Positions 36,401 through 40,992 of a stretch of 64,000 nt of DNA are shown piece after piece. Each line of letters begins with the position of its first letter. Within the stretch, counting starts at the first letter, position 1. Both the position numbers and the translations under genes were made by a program. This DNA is from Leptodactylus fallax (Eukaryota; Chordata; Amphibia; Anura; Leptodactylidae). The stretch spans positions 3,920,501-3,984,500 of the forward strand of contig CAMRHE010000157.1 in the NCBI GenBank assembly GCA_947044405.1, written 5' to 3'. The notes beneath the pieces were generated by a model that was not told the origin of the DNA, searched no databases, and was given only the letters and a program-made list of their open reading frames with translations.

Positions 36401-37295
36401 ATACATAAAAATATTTCATGAAATCGTATCTATATTTGCGTGCCATAAATATAATTATGATGAGGACACACAAGTAGTAATCTCAGTAATATCTCTATTG
36501 GCTAATTTGCTGTGATCTATAGCAGAAGCATAGTAAATGAGATGTAAACAAACCACATGCTGAAGAAGGTTTTTGCGCTTGCAGTATGTCAATTATTGCT
36601 GCAGGTTTCACTCAAAGCTTTCAACCTTTGCAATGCAAAGGTTTACGCAGTGGGAGACCTGCTGTGTGGTCCCAACCTAAGACTGAGGCCATACATTGTG
36701 GAAAAGCTGCAGTTTTTGTTGCAGCCTTTGTTGTTTTTTTGAGCCAAAGCCAGGAGTGGCTTCGAAGGGAGTAAGAATTATAAAGGAAGCACTTCTGCTT
36801 CTACCTTCTGCTAAATCCACTTCTGGCCTTGGCTAAAAAAAAAAACCACAGCAAAATCTGCAACAAAAAACCACCCCCACCAAACCCAACTCTTTATATT
36901 CTTTAATAGGCCCCAGGCAACTGATTTCTGCATAGTTGGAATTTTTTTTAGCCCCCACCATTCTCAAGCTATCATTGCTCAAGAAAGGTGGGGGATAGAG
37001 AAAAAAAATCAACTATGCCAGAATCAGTGGAGCAGCACCTATGTAAGGATACCAAGAGTTGGGGATGGTGAAAGGTCCTCTTTAAAGTGCTTTTTTTAGA
37101 AAGTTAATCTAACTTATCTTTACCTCGGTCTCTCACCAGCTTAACCAGTTTAAAGACGACAATAAAGAAATAGGTTTTGGCACTGCAACTCGCACTCTGG
37201 ATCAAGCCATAGAAAGGACAGAAGCAAATGCCAGATGGGTAAACCAGAACAAAGCTATTGTAAAGCAATGGTTTGAGGGTGCAGTAACTCCTTAA
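6402..37295 (+). CDS. ANPEP: Aminopeptidase N (CD13), 20-exon gene
   Basis: M1-family zinc aminopeptidase, a type II plasma-membrane ectoenzyme that removes N-terminal neutral residues from peptides, notably at intestinal and renal brush borders. Twenty exons join in phase to 2901 bp (966 aa; human 967): 6402-7018, 8455-8597, 9642-9766, 10435-10564, 11643-11797, 11970-12083, 13191-13334, 14447-14512, 18139-18204, 19510-19685, 23937-24013, 26106-26245, 29319-29374, 30111-30258, 31552-31643, 32002-32109, 33105-33272, 34479-34619, 34698-34776, 37140-37295. All junctions are GT-AG. Visible features: short cytoplasmic MAKGFYVTK, membrane helix about residues 12-33, Thr-rich stalk 47-72, substrate-anchoring GAMEN 349-353, zinc site H385-E386-x-x-H389 with E408, transition-state Tyr474, and the ERAP1-like C-terminal half. 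ATG 6402 is chosen because MAKGFY matches mammalian ANPEP. No lesions seen. A lineage-specific ANPEP paralogue cannot be excluded. Confidence 0.96.
7349..7705. repeat. TTAA-flanked MITE in ANPEP intron 1
   Basis: TTAA lies on each side (7345-7348 and 7706-7709) and the ends are inverted copies of a 'GTCCTCTTTAA' type terminus. The interior is palindromic: 'actgattctggcacagttgtaatttttt...ccccca' is followed by its inverted version. The frog T2 MITE family, which duplicates TTAA, is the likely relative. A TG/G microsatellite sits in it, and another TTAAAGGGATTGTCC end begins at the right-hand TTAA. Confidence 0.6.
7620..7662. repeat. (TG)n-(G)n microsatellite
   Basis: About 16 TG units followed by a run of G. 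It lies inside the intron 1 MITE. Confidence 0.95.
7960..8223. repeat. 'GGCCCCA' family MITE copy
   Basis: Shares 'tttttcctgcaacgcttttcacagaaagtcc' type blocks and the 'acctataggg...cgtttcc' block with 56844-57412. It contains a 13-bp perfect hairpin, CAATTTCCAAAAC with its inverse, at about 8080-8112. It lies in ANPEP intron 1. Confidence 0.5.
8455..8597 (+). CDS. ANPEP: ANPEP exon 2
   Basis: 143 bp, phase 2 to phase 1. Encodes [19 protein letters not shown], the conserved M1 'RxxFPCFDEP' segment of the N-terminal domain. Acceptor ACAG, donor G|GTAAGT. Confidence 0.95.
8598..9641. other. ANPEP intron 2
   Basis: Non-coding. The first 210 bases (from 'aaggccggggacatacagg' to 'gtggcctaagccta') look like a small repeat whose left end recurs near 18737. 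I see nothing else of note. Confidence 0.5.
9642..9766 (+). CDS. ANPEP: ANPEP exon 3
   Basis: 125 bp, phase 1 to 0. Encodes [19 protein letters not shown], matching human TTPKMSTYLLAFIVSEF. The donor abuts a CTAT microsatellite (9772-9802) only five bases into the intron. Confidence 0.95.
9772..9802. repeat. (CTAT)n microsatellite
   Basis: Nearly eight perfect CTAT units in ANPEP intron 3, starting just inside the donor site. Confidence 0.95.
9880..10270. repeat. Unclassified anuran interspersed repeat fragment
   Basis: 'gctgtatgagggcttgttttttt' and 'gagcgctttttctggaggggtgacactgtatatatcattttgg' belong to an AT-rich dispersed repeat also present at 27377-28430 and, inverted, at 44080-44520. 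I do not recognise its class. Confidence 0.4.
10435..10564 (+). CDS. ANPEP: ANPEP exon 4
   Basis: 130 bp, phase 0 to 1. Encodes the start of the catalytic domain, with [20 protein letters not shown] and then YPLPKS, which agree with the human protein. Confidence 0.95.
10565..11642. other. ANPEP intron 4
   Basis: Non-coding. I see no clear repeat boundary and no exon-like sequence. Confidence 0.5.
11643..11797 (+). CDS. ANPEP: ANPEP exon 5 (GAMEN, HELAH)
   Basis: 155 bp, phase 1 to 0. Contains GAMENWGL (residues 349-356) and ends with ISHELAHQ, so the zinc-binding helix is split from WFGNLVT by the short 172-bp intron 5. An open frame runs past the donor into the intron. Confidence 0.96.
11970..12083 (+). 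CDS. ANPEP: ANPEP exon 6 (third zinc ligand)
   Basis: 114 bp, phase 0. Starts [20 protein letters not shown] and supplies the third zinc ligand E408. Ends [10 protein letters not shown]. The donor is taken at ATA|GTAGGT because it keeps phase with the next exon (WNI-KDLIV). Confidence 0.95.
12706..13122. mobile_element. hAT-like non-autonomous element (417 bp)
   Basis: Starts CAGGGCCGTTTTAATGCA and ends with the inverse, TTAAAGCGGCCCTG. It is flanked by a perfect 8-bp direct repeat ATTTATTG (12698-12705 and 13123-13130), as hAT elements make. It has no coding capacity. Inside is a perfect 14-bp hairpin, ACCTCTATCTGTGT with its inverse, at 12944-12978. It lies in ANPEP intron 6. A related copy with a different interior is at 28570-29157. 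Confidence 0.85.
13191..13334 (+). CDS. ANPEP: ANPEP exon 7
   Basis: 144 bp, phase 0. Encodes [15 protein letters not shown] and ends SITYSK, which includes the catalytic Tyr474 equivalent to human Tyr477. Confidence 0.95.
13771..13994. repeat. 'GGCCCCA' palindromic MITE in ANPEP intron 7
   Basis: Left end AAGGCTAAGGCCCCATG and right end GTGGGGCCTTAGCC are inverted repeats. Inner arms 'gagccaaagtcaggagtgga' and its inverse make the whole 224-bp unit nearly a palindrome. Confidence 0.7.
14447..14512 (+). CDS. ANPEP: ANPEP exon 8
   Basis: 66 bp, phase 0. Encodes [20 protein letters not shown] and LR, matching human GASVLRMLSSFLSEDVF. It is followed by the 3.6-kb, repeat-filled intron 8. Confidence 0.94.
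14633..15080. repeat. Palindromic MITE in ANPEP intron 8
   Basis: The left end 'tagttcaagtaaatataagaaactttgtaatatatct' is inverted at the right end (15036-15080). A partial related end appears at 33393-33450. No coding sequence. Confidence 0.6.
15114..16726. repeat. Interspersed repeat with inverted ends in intron 8
   Basis: Begins 'tgaccacttccagacc' and ends 'ggtatggaagtggtta', an inverted pair. The interior has a GC-rich first part ('gacgtaccggtacgtcc' palindrome near 15180) and an AT-rich second part with A-runs at 16207 and 16270. No long open frame. Class unknown. Confidence 0.45.
17241..17441. repeat. TTAA-flanked MITE in ANPEP intron 8
   Basis: TTAA at 17237-17240 and 17442-17445. 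The left end AGGAAGTCTGTCACCAGAAT continues to 'agtccctattggact', which is inverted at 17414-17430. A T2-type MITE is likely. Confidence 0.55.
17698..17925. repeat. L2-like dispersed repeat
   Basis: The run from 'tatatagcgccaacatattctgcag' through 'ggaaacccatgcaaacacagg' and 'gattcgaacctaggact' is a classic amphibian/fish L2-related 3' repeat. Shorter copies are at 33796-33895, 42765-42875 and, inverted, at 46015-46055 and 47565-47625. Confidence 0.5.
18139..18204 (+). CDS. ANPEP: ANPEP exon 9
   Basis: 66 bp, phase 0. Encodes [20 protein letters not shown] then QV. Two donors are possible three bases apart, GTAGTA at 18202 and GTAAGT at 18205. The second has the better consensus and preserves alignment to human HLQEAVNN. 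Confidence 0.92.
18210..19400. other. ANPEP intron 9
   Basis: Non-coding. Contains 'ttaaaggggtgctccaact' at 18876, an end typical of TTAA MITEs, an A-run at 18938 and a (AAT/GAT)n tract at 19320-19350. No exon-like sequence. Confidence 0.45.
19402..19446. repeat. A(24)-(TA)n tract
   Basis: Homopolymer A followed by TA units, about 65 bp upstream of ANPEP exon 10 and so close to its acceptor. Confidence 0.9.
19510..19685 (+). CDS. ANPEP: ANPEP exon 10
   Basis: 176 bp, phase 0 to 2. Encodes [19 protein letters not shown], then [19 protein letters not shown], matching human TLQMGFPVITVD and HFLLDP. Two Tc1-like elements lie in the following intron, the first 51 bp downstream. Confidence 0.95.
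19737..21385 (-). mobile_element. Tc1-like transposon, intact copy A
   Basis: 1649 bp from CAGTCATATGAAAAAGTTTG to the inverse, CTTTTTCATATGACTG, flanked by TA within a TA-rich stretch. The terminal inverted repeats are about 210 bp with inner repeats, the IR/DR layout of the Sleeping Beauty group. It encodes an uninterrupted 340-aa transposase on the minus strand. It lies in ANPEP intron 10 opposite to the gene. A copy of exactly equal length is at 48252-49900. Confidence 0.96.
19965..20987 (-). CDS. Tc1-like transposase, full length (copy A)
   Basis: Cut-and-paste DNA transposase of the Tc1/mariner superfamily. The start is taken at [10 protein letters not shown] (20987), giving 340 aa, the standard length; the frame stays open 15 codons further upstream. 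The N-terminal third is a paired-like double helix-turn-helix ending in the GRPRK motif (residues 59-63). The catalytic DD34E triad is intact: D153 in [12 protein letters not shown]244 in [11 protein letters not shown] and E279 in SPDLNIIEH. The protein ends STKY. No stop or frameshift is present, which is unusual for a resident Tc1 copy. It differs from copy B at 8 of 340 residues (74, 90, 165, 197, 212, 292, 296, 338). Whether it is expressed or active cannot be judged from sequence. Confidence 0.95.
   Translation of the reverse strand: MGSSKQLSNDLKTKIVQHSCSGEGYKKLSQRFNLSVSTVRNIVRKWKTTGTVLVKPRSGRPRKISERQRRRMVRTVKDNPQTTSKELQHYLAADGVTVHRSTIQHTLHKEKLYGRVMRKKPFLKARHKQSRLRYAKAHLDKPASFWKKVLWTDETKIELFGHTKRRYAWRQKNTAFQEKHLLPTVKFGGGSIMLWGCVANAGTGNLVKVEGRMDSTQYQQILENNVQESVTNLKLRRGWIFQQDNDPKHSSKSTQAFMQRNNYNVLEWPSQSPDLNIIEHLWDNLKRAVHARRPSNLTELELFCKEEWSKIPSSRIQELIKSYRKRLEAVIFAKGGSTKY
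21386..21423. repeat. (TA)n microsatellite between two transposons
   Basis: About 18 TA units separate two Tc1-like elements. A TA run offers many target sites for this superfamily. Confidence 0.95.
21424..23055 (-). mobile_element. Tc1-like transposon, decayed, second family
   Basis: Left end CAGTACATGACCAAAAGTTT and right end the inverse of CAGTACAGACCAAAAG, next to TA. The inverted repeats are very long, about 265 bp (21426-21695 and 22790-23055). They run into the 3' end of the transposase gene, so the last roughly 30 codons are duplicated, inverted, in the right arm. It is a different family from copy A. Confidence 0.9.
21589..22641 (-). pseudogene. Transposase pseudogene of the second Tc1-like family
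   Basis: Reads from [11 protein letters not shown] at 22641. An in-frame TGA at codon 12 and further frame breaks end translation early. The recognisable catalytic block lies at 21933-22187, with [13 protein letters not shown], then [17 protein letters not shown]. The C-terminus, ending ...EEPRI then TAA, falls at 21589 inside the terminal repeat. It is clearly dead. Confidence 0.85.
23100..23936. other. ANPEP intron 10, distal part
   Basis: Non-coding. A half copy of the 'GGCCCCA' MITE is at about 23640-23800 ('ctttggctgaaaaaa...caaaatctgcaac'). The rest is unremarkable. Confidence 0.45.
23937..24013 (+). CDS. ANPEP: ANPEP exon 11
   Basis: 77 bp, phase 2 to 1. Encodes [10 protein letters not shown] and then FWLKQRS, the counterpart of human YVWIVPITSI...YWL. 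Confidence 0.93.
25020..25340. repeat. 'GGCCCCA' family MITE copy in intron 11
   Basis: Starts GGCTAAGACCCCACATAG and ends 'tgcaaccatgggtccttacccttagcc', with 'tgctgcattttcc' and 'ctatagggaaaacg' blocks shared with the other copies. Confidence 0.55.
25690..26020. repeat. GC-rich repeat with 15-bp hairpin in intron 11
   Basis: A block of 'gcacacgaccatgtg' and 'cacacgtgaccatgtcattcacgg' sequences. The perfect stem GTCAGTGTGCTATCC with its inverse spans 25956-25996 around an 11-base loop. Its GC content differs from its surroundings. Class unknown. Confidence 0.5.
26106..26245 (+). CDS. ANPEP: ANPEP exon 12
   Basis: 140 bp, phase 1 to 0. Encodes [20 protein letters not shown], the conserved M1 '[11 protein letters not shown]' block at the start of the C-terminal domain. 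Confidence 0.95.
26246..27376. other. ANPEP intron 12, proximal part
   Basis: Non-coding. A partly palindromic stretch with 'gggactcactgcatcgtagtgagtt' and 'ataactcattatgatgcagtgagttcc' occurs at 26385-26535. No exon signal was found in 26690-27350, despite short open frames there. Confidence 0.4.
27377..28430. repeat. Large unclassified anuran repeat in intron 12
   Basis: Begins TTAACCCTTACGTGACGAAG and ends near 'catctgagtcgttaaa', an approximate inverted pair. The AT-rich middle ('gtggtaccatttattattctg', 'gatgccaaatttatatagttttttt') is shared with 9880-10270 and 44080-44520. TTAA-bordered frog repeats of this kind are non-autonomous. No reading frame is seen. Confidence 0.45.
28570..28850. 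repeat. 31-bp minisatellite in intron 12
   Basis: Eight or nine degenerate units of the type TATAGTATCCCCTCAAGTGG plus 'cccccacatca', period about 31 bp. It sits where a related hAT-like element (12706-13122) has unique sequence. Confidence 0.85.
28851..29157. mobile_element. hAT-like element remnant, right part
   Basis: Shares 'ggtggagctgatagctc...gctccattattctattcgac' and 'tttggctgagggggtaccc' with the hAT-like element at 12706-13122, and ends in the matching 'ggtaagagcagctctg'. The left terminus and target duplication could not be located, so the 31-bp array may be part of it. Confidence 0.6.
29319..29374 (+). CDS. ANPEP: ANPEP exon 13
   Basis: 56 bp, phase 0 to 2. Encodes [18 protein letters not shown], nearly identical to human AIPVINRAQIINDAFNLA. 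Confidence 0.95.
29375..30110. other. ANPEP intron 13
   Basis: Non-coding. 'atgagagtctaccaccacc' and 'cagataactggcttagaagccattttggg' suggest a decayed MITE. Nothing else seen. Confidence 0.4.
30111..30258 (+). CDS. ANPEP: ANPEP exon 14
   Basis: 148 bp, phase 2 to 0. Encodes [20 protein letters not shown] and ends VYGPMK, matching human [20 protein letters not shown]. Confidence 0.95.
30506..30815. repeat. TTAA-flanked MITE with central hairpin, intron 14
   Basis: TTAA on both sides (30502-30505, 30816-30819) and 54-bp inverted ends starting AGAGGACCTTTCATG. At the centre is a perfect 13-bp stem with a 3-base loop, GCCTAGCGTCATC plus inverse (30657-30685). At 310 bp it is a well preserved T2-type MITE. 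Confidence 0.8.
31552..31643 (+). CDS. ANPEP: ANPEP exon 15
   Basis: 92 bp, phase 0 to 2. Encodes [20 protein letters not shown] and a tail ending LQEQ. Acceptor CAACAG, donor CA|GTAAGT. Confidence 0.93.
32002..32109 (+). CDS. ANPEP: ANPEP exon 16
   Basis: 108 bp, phase 2. Encodes [20 protein letters not shown] then [11 protein letters not shown], matching human YSEVNAISTACSNGVPEC. Confidence 0.94.
32130..33104. other. ANPEP intron 16
   Basis: Non-coding. A 123-codon open frame (32651-33022) matches nothing I know and has no splice or homology support. No clear repeat ends. Confidence 0.4.
33105..33272 (+). CDS. ANPEP: ANPEP exon 17
   Basis: 168 bp, phase 2. Encodes [20 protein letters not shown] then [10 protein letters not shown], one of the most conserved blocks of the C-terminal helical domain. 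Ends WILN. Confidence 0.96.
33796..33895. repeat. L2-like dispersed repeat fragment
   Basis: 'ttatatagcgccatcatattccgcagcgctttacag' and 'tagggctcacaatctac' match the copies at 17698 and 42765. It lies in ANPEP intron 17. Confidence 0.5.
34479..34619 (+). CDS. ANPEP: ANPEP exon 18
   Basis: 141 bp, phase 2. Encodes [20 protein letters not shown] and [11 protein letters not shown], aligning with human IRKQDATSTIISITNNVIGQ. It is followed by a 78-bp intron, the shortest of the gene. Confidence 0.95.
34698..34776 (+). CDS. ANPEP: ANPEP exon 19
   Basis: 79 bp, phase 2 to 0. Encodes [20 protein letters not shown], matching human FSNLIQAVTRRFSTEYELQQ. Confidence 0.95.
35214..35500. repeat. Large inverted repeat in ANPEP intron 19
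   Basis: Arms of about 104 bp (35215-35318 and 35391-35495), roughly 85-90% matched, around a 70-bp spacer. The innermost 'cctctcatcagcgcagagtaggg' and its inverse are perfect. A transcript would fold into a long hairpin. Confidence 0.7.
35500..36550. other. ANPEP intron 19, AT-rich part
   Basis: Very AT-rich with an A-run at 35613-35629. No gene, no defined element. Confidence 0.4.
36676..36870. repeat. 'GGCCCCA' palindromic MITE copy in intron 19
   Basis: 'cctaagactgaggccatac' then 'gagccaaagccaggagtgg', inverted at 36815-36835. Followed by a TTAA MITE (about 36880-37081) of the same type as 7349-7705. Confidence 0.6.
37140..37295 (+). CDS. ANPEP: ANPEP exon 20, with stop codon
   Basis: 156 bp, phase 0. 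Encodes [20 protein letters not shown] and the C-terminal helix ending FEGAVTP, then TAA at 37293-37295. It aligns with human LEQFKKDNEETGFGSGTRAL. Confidence 0.95.
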   Translation, partial: LNQFKDDNKEIGFGTATRTLDQAIERTEANARWVNQNKAIVKQWFEGAVTP

Positions 37296-37592
37296 TGGAC
37301 ATATGAAAATCTACACTGTTTACTTGTGAAGAAAGTTTACAAACCACATGTGCCACACCACTTGCAAGTCTTGGGACTCCACAGTGGAAAATAGAAAATA
37401 TCAGGGAGATTATGTATATACTGTATGTATCATCATCATGATTCCTTCTTGTACATTACTTTTTATCAGGTTTCTATGAATACTTATATTTGGTGAAACG
37501 TGTTGTAATTTACATATCACTGTACCTACGTATGTCAGAAAGACTTTTGCTTACAGACAACTAGGAACTTCCATCTACTGCTCAGAGTTTAA

Positions 37593-38245
37593 AGAAGACT
37601 GCGCACCAACAACTCCAGCTCTTTGCATCCTTGAATAGGCACCAATCCACTGATTCCGTTGCAGCCCCCACCTTGCCTAAGCAAGCCCATGCATTTAATT
37701 TTGGTGACTAACATAGCCAATCAGGGGCAGACATGGTCAGTGAACTCTGAATCATGCCCCCTTGTCTGTTCTGACCCAAGACCACTCACCTGACAGTACG
37801 TTGCATATCAGACACCAAAACTAACTGAACTGATCCCAAAAAAATTGTATATATAAACACAGCCCAACTCACATATATATGTGTCCTGATCTTGTCTGGA
37901 TCTAGTTTCTTATTGCACGGAGACCTGTCTCCTCGGTTCGAGGCTTGTAACAAGATGGAAGAGCCAATATGGCGATTTTCTTATGGAATTAACCTATCAC
38001 CGCATGATTTGATATTATAATACCTTTTTGTATGGAGTAAATAAAAGCTACATTTTATAATTTTATCTACACTGGAACTTCTTTCGTTTTGGATTGCTGG
38101 ATTCCACCATATTGGCTCTAACTGAACTGATCGCCCAAGAACAGTTGGGGCTACAGAAATAAATCCATCCATACTGGAATCAGTGATCAGTGCATATTAC
38201 AGAATGCAAAGAGTTGGAGATGGTAGATGTGCTGAAAGGTCCTCT
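37593..38245. repeat. TTAA-type MITE in the ANPEP 3' flank
   Basis: The left end AGAAGACTG follows TTAA; the right end 'tgaaaggtcctctt' is its imperfect inverse. 'caactccagctctttgcatcc' at the left recurs inverted at 38200-38215. It probably carries the ANPEP poly(A) signal. Confidence 0.5.
38039..38044 (+). promoter_or_regulatory. ANPEP: Candidate poly(A) signal for ANPEP
   Basis: First AATAAA I see downstream of the ANPEP stop, 744 bases past it, with a T/G-rich stretch (about 38070-38098) following. A second AATAAA lies at 38158. Both lie inside a TTAA-type MITE (37593-38245). Confidence 0.4.
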
Positions 38246-39072
38246 TTATGTCTGCAGACCATACATTTACCTGCTGTACCAGACTTCTGATTATGTTTAT
38301 TACTCTGATCCCAGGGAACCTTATAGTTTATAGAGAAGTGAGACAAATTGTAGGGAAGAGGTTGAAGAGGTGTAAACGTCAATGTTTCTTTATTTATAAT
38401 TTACAATCTCGGTGTAAATAAGAGTAACTATAAATTAACACAAAGTCATGTGAAAAAAAAAATGTTTCTAATGCTTTTTATTCCAGAAGTAAAAATACAC
38501 CTGATTTGTCATATTTGTTTCTGAGAATTTCAAAATTTACTTGTAGAGAAAAATTACTTTTGGCTCACAGACCAGAATATAATATTCAATATTGCATATT
38601 TCTTCATTTAACAAGAGTGCATGTAACAAAGTTAGACTGGATTCAGACAGCCATAATATGTCTGTATTATACAGACCACAAATTGAAGCTAAGACTGAAA
38701 TAATGAAGAGGATGAAACGAGAAGCTTGCAAAGAAAACTGCAGGTGAGTTACAGCAGAATTCACCCGGTTTTGGGTGTTTTTTGCTGCTGTAACTTGTAG
38801 AGGTAATCACTTCACATTTTCTCTGATGGATTTCTGCTGCGTGTTTGTTCTGCATGTTGTTCTGAAACCCGGATACCACAACAATCAGCTATTTTTAGCA
38901 CAGTGTATGGAGCCAGAAGCAAACAGATTTATAAACTGTGCAGTGGCCGAGCCGAGCTATTACAGTCAGCTCCAGCCCAGGACCACCCACCTGACAGTAC
39001 AGAGCCTTATTACCATATAGGGTGCTGAAATTAACTGCAATGATTGCTCAGGAATGGTGTGCGCTAGAAGAA
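38246..39072. other. Intergenic, ANPEP to DIRS element
   Basis: Non-coding between the convergent genes. 'caatgattgctcaggaatggtg' near 39035 resembles MITE sequence. No gene seen. Confidence 0.4.
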
Positions 39073-39097
39073 AATCGTTGATTGTAATGTCAATCTG

Positions 39098-39241
39098 TAT
39101 TCCCTTAGTCCAGACAGCAGCACAATATGGGGTATCTCTGCCCCTGTGTGTTGTTTAGGACAGTGGAACCTTTAATTAGCACCAAATTTAAGGTGCCTCC
39201 TACTAGCCCTATAAGAGGGCACCTGAGACCTCCCTCCACTG
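39098..39241. repeat. DIRS 3' inverted terminal repeat
   Basis: Nearly perfect inverse of 40384-40531, from 'cagacagcagcacaatatgg' through 'ggcacctgagacctccctcc'. It differs mainly near the tip (TTAGTCCAG against TTACGTCCG). Confidence 0.88.
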
Positions 39242-39287
39242 TGTAAATTATAAAGTAAAAGGAAACAAGCTTCTAGGGAGGGAAGCC

Positions 39288-39373
39288 TTGTGCTGCTGTC
39301 TGGACTAAGGGAATACAGATTGACATTACAATCAACGATTCCCCTTACGTCCGACAGCAGCACAATATGGGGA
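39288..39373. repeat. DIRS internal complementary region
   Basis: Composite of the inverse of the element's two ends, fused. In DIRS elements this region is thought to template the joining of ends into a circle that the recombinase inserts. Both halves are essentially exact here. Confidence 0.85.
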
Positions 39374-39468
39374 GATAGCAAGTAATTCCCCTAGGGAGGG
39401 TTTCCTCGCCTTACAACGTCAAGGACTGTCTGACCAAAGGCAGTTGCTCTTTTTTTTTTTTTTTTTTT

Positions 39469-40371
39469 TTACTGGGATGACCATGATGCAGCCGCACAAA
39501 TCTGGTCCAAAGGTAAGGACCGGTACTCAGCCCAAGAAGTCGACACAGCCCTGGTCGAGTGGGCCGTAGAAAAAACTGGAGGGAGTAACTCCTGAATAAG
39601 GAAGGAAGACCTAATTGTCTCCTTGATCCATGTGGATAGAGTAGGCTTGGAAGCCTTGAGGCCTTTGTTTTTACCCTGCATATTAATTAGTAGGTTTTCG
39701 GCCTTCCTAAATGGTTGAGTGCGGGATAGGTAAATCCGCAGACACCTTACCACATCTAAGGTGTGGAGCTTTTCTTCCTCCTCAGAGGTTGGAGTGGGGA
39801 AAAACACTGGTAGCGAAATTAGCTGATTGCTATTATAGCATGAGGGGACCTTAGGGTTAAACCCAGGCAAAAATCTAAGGTGCACCCTATCTGCAAAAAA
39901 CACAATGTACGGTTCTCTAGAAGAGAGGGCCTGGAGTTCCCCTACTCTTTTGGCAGATGTAATAGCCAACAAAAAAACGGTTTTGTATGCCAAATATTTT
40001 AGCTCCGTAGTCTCCAAGGGTTCAAATGGAGGACCGCACAGGCCTGTAAGGACTACCGCAAGGTCCCACTGGGGAACTGGAGATGATACTGAGGGCTTTA
40101 GCCTCATTGCCCCTTTAAGGAACCTTGCAACCAGAGGATCCTGAGACAGACATCTGTTCAAATGAGCGGAGAGGGCCGCAATCTGCACTTTCAAAGTGGC
40201 AGGGGCAAGGCCCTTATCCAAACCGTCCTGAAGAAAATTTAAAATATCAGCCGTTGAAGGTTGTAGATTATTAATACCCTTCTTGGAGCACCACTCCATG
40301 AAAATCTTGGCTGTCCTCTGGTAGTTCTTATTGGCTTTTTTTTTTTTTTTTTCCGTCCACCTGTCCCACAC
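39469..40371 (-). pseudogene. DIRS-type tyrosine recombinase, C-terminally truncated
   Basis: Open frame of 300 codons. It has a phage-integrase-type core: catalytic Arg142 in SAKRVGELQAL, H271-S-T-R274, and W297 in ICAAASW. In DIRS recombinases the nucleophilic tyrosine follows this tryptophan by roughly ten residues. Here the frame stops three codons after the tryptophan (WSSQ-stop) where an A-run of about 22 begins, so the nucleophile is absent. A Lys-rich stretch near the N-terminus (residues 8-12) comes from a second A-run at about 40337-40353. The enzyme would cut and join retrotransposon circles in an intact element; this version should be inactive. Confidence 0.85.
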
Positions 40372-40383
40372 AGGACAGAAAAA

Positions 40384-40531
40384 AACACAGTGGAGGGAGG
40401 TCTCAGGTGCCCTCTTATAGGGCTAGTAGGAGGCACCTTAAATTTGGTGCTAATTAAAGGTTCCACTGTCCTAAACAACACACAGGGGCAGAGATACCCC
40501 ATATTGTGCTGCTGTCGGACGTAAGGGGAAT
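40384..40531. repeat. DIRS 5' inverted terminal repeat
   Basis: Starts (minus strand) ATTCCCCTTACGTCCGACAG. It is the mate of 39098-39241. Confidence 0.88.
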
Positions 40532-40739
40532 ACCAGCTGCACCAGAAGAGTGAGCAGTGACGTTTGAAGAATGGAGTTGGTGGAGGTCTTTTTTAATTCA
40601 CTTGGCTCATGCCTTGACATGTTTTGTTGAAAATTGATTCATCCTATCACTCACTATGTTAGGGTTTGTATTATAATGCTACTGAAGTTTTTTGTTGGTT
40701 TAACTCTCATAACATAGATTCAATACCGTTTTTTGTCTT

Positions 40740-40745
40740 TTTATT
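40740..40745 (-). promoter_or_regulatory. CFAP161: Poly(A) signal of CFAP161
   Basis: AATAAA on the minus strand, 67-72 bases past the CFAP161 stop. A cleavage site would fall near 40720, about 190 bp short of the DIRS element. Confidence 0.6.
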
Positions 40746-40811
40746 GTAAATAGAATTTTACGCAGTTAACTAGTTGCATGGCATTACAGGATAAGGTAGA
40801 TCTACTGGAGC

Positions 40812-40992
40812 TTAACAAACACGTCTGTTTTCATCCATCTCTTCACTTGGTGGTTTAGGTCTATCAAACATTGTATTTATGTCATCACTTGGATTTCCAG
40901 TCACAATAATCCAATGATTCTCATTCTCTTCCACTCTGTGTCCATTTAAGTATGTGTGTGCAGTGATCTCACATTCCTTGCCAAACAATGTC
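40812..40992 (-). CDS. CFAP161: CFAP161 exon 7, with stop
   Basis: 181 bp, entered in phase 2. Encodes FGKECEITAHTYLNGHRVEE then HWIIVTGNP and ends NRRVC-TAA. It is the most conserved segment relative to human. Confidence 0.95.

Larger units (their letters stand above)
39073..40531 (-). mobile_element. Miniature DIRS-like retrotransposon (deleted)
   Basis: Coding strand is minus, 5' end near 40531 and 3' end near 39073. The 5' terminal repeat (40384-40531) and 3' repeat (39098-39241) are inverted copies of about 145 bp. Between the recombinase and the 3' repeat is an internal complementary region: 39288-39341 is the inverse of the 3' extremity (39073-39125), and 39339-39373 is the inverse of the 5' extremity (40498-40531). 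The two halves meet at a shared ATT. This is the diagnostic DIRS layout. Only a recombinase frame remains; gag, reverse transcriptase, RNase H and methyltransferase are missing, so 1.46 kb replaces what is usually several kb. Confidence 0.88.

Noticed and set aside
39172..39381. 69-codon frame in the DIRS 3' end
   Set aside because: It runs across the terminal repeat and internal complementary region, which are non-coding in DIRS elements.
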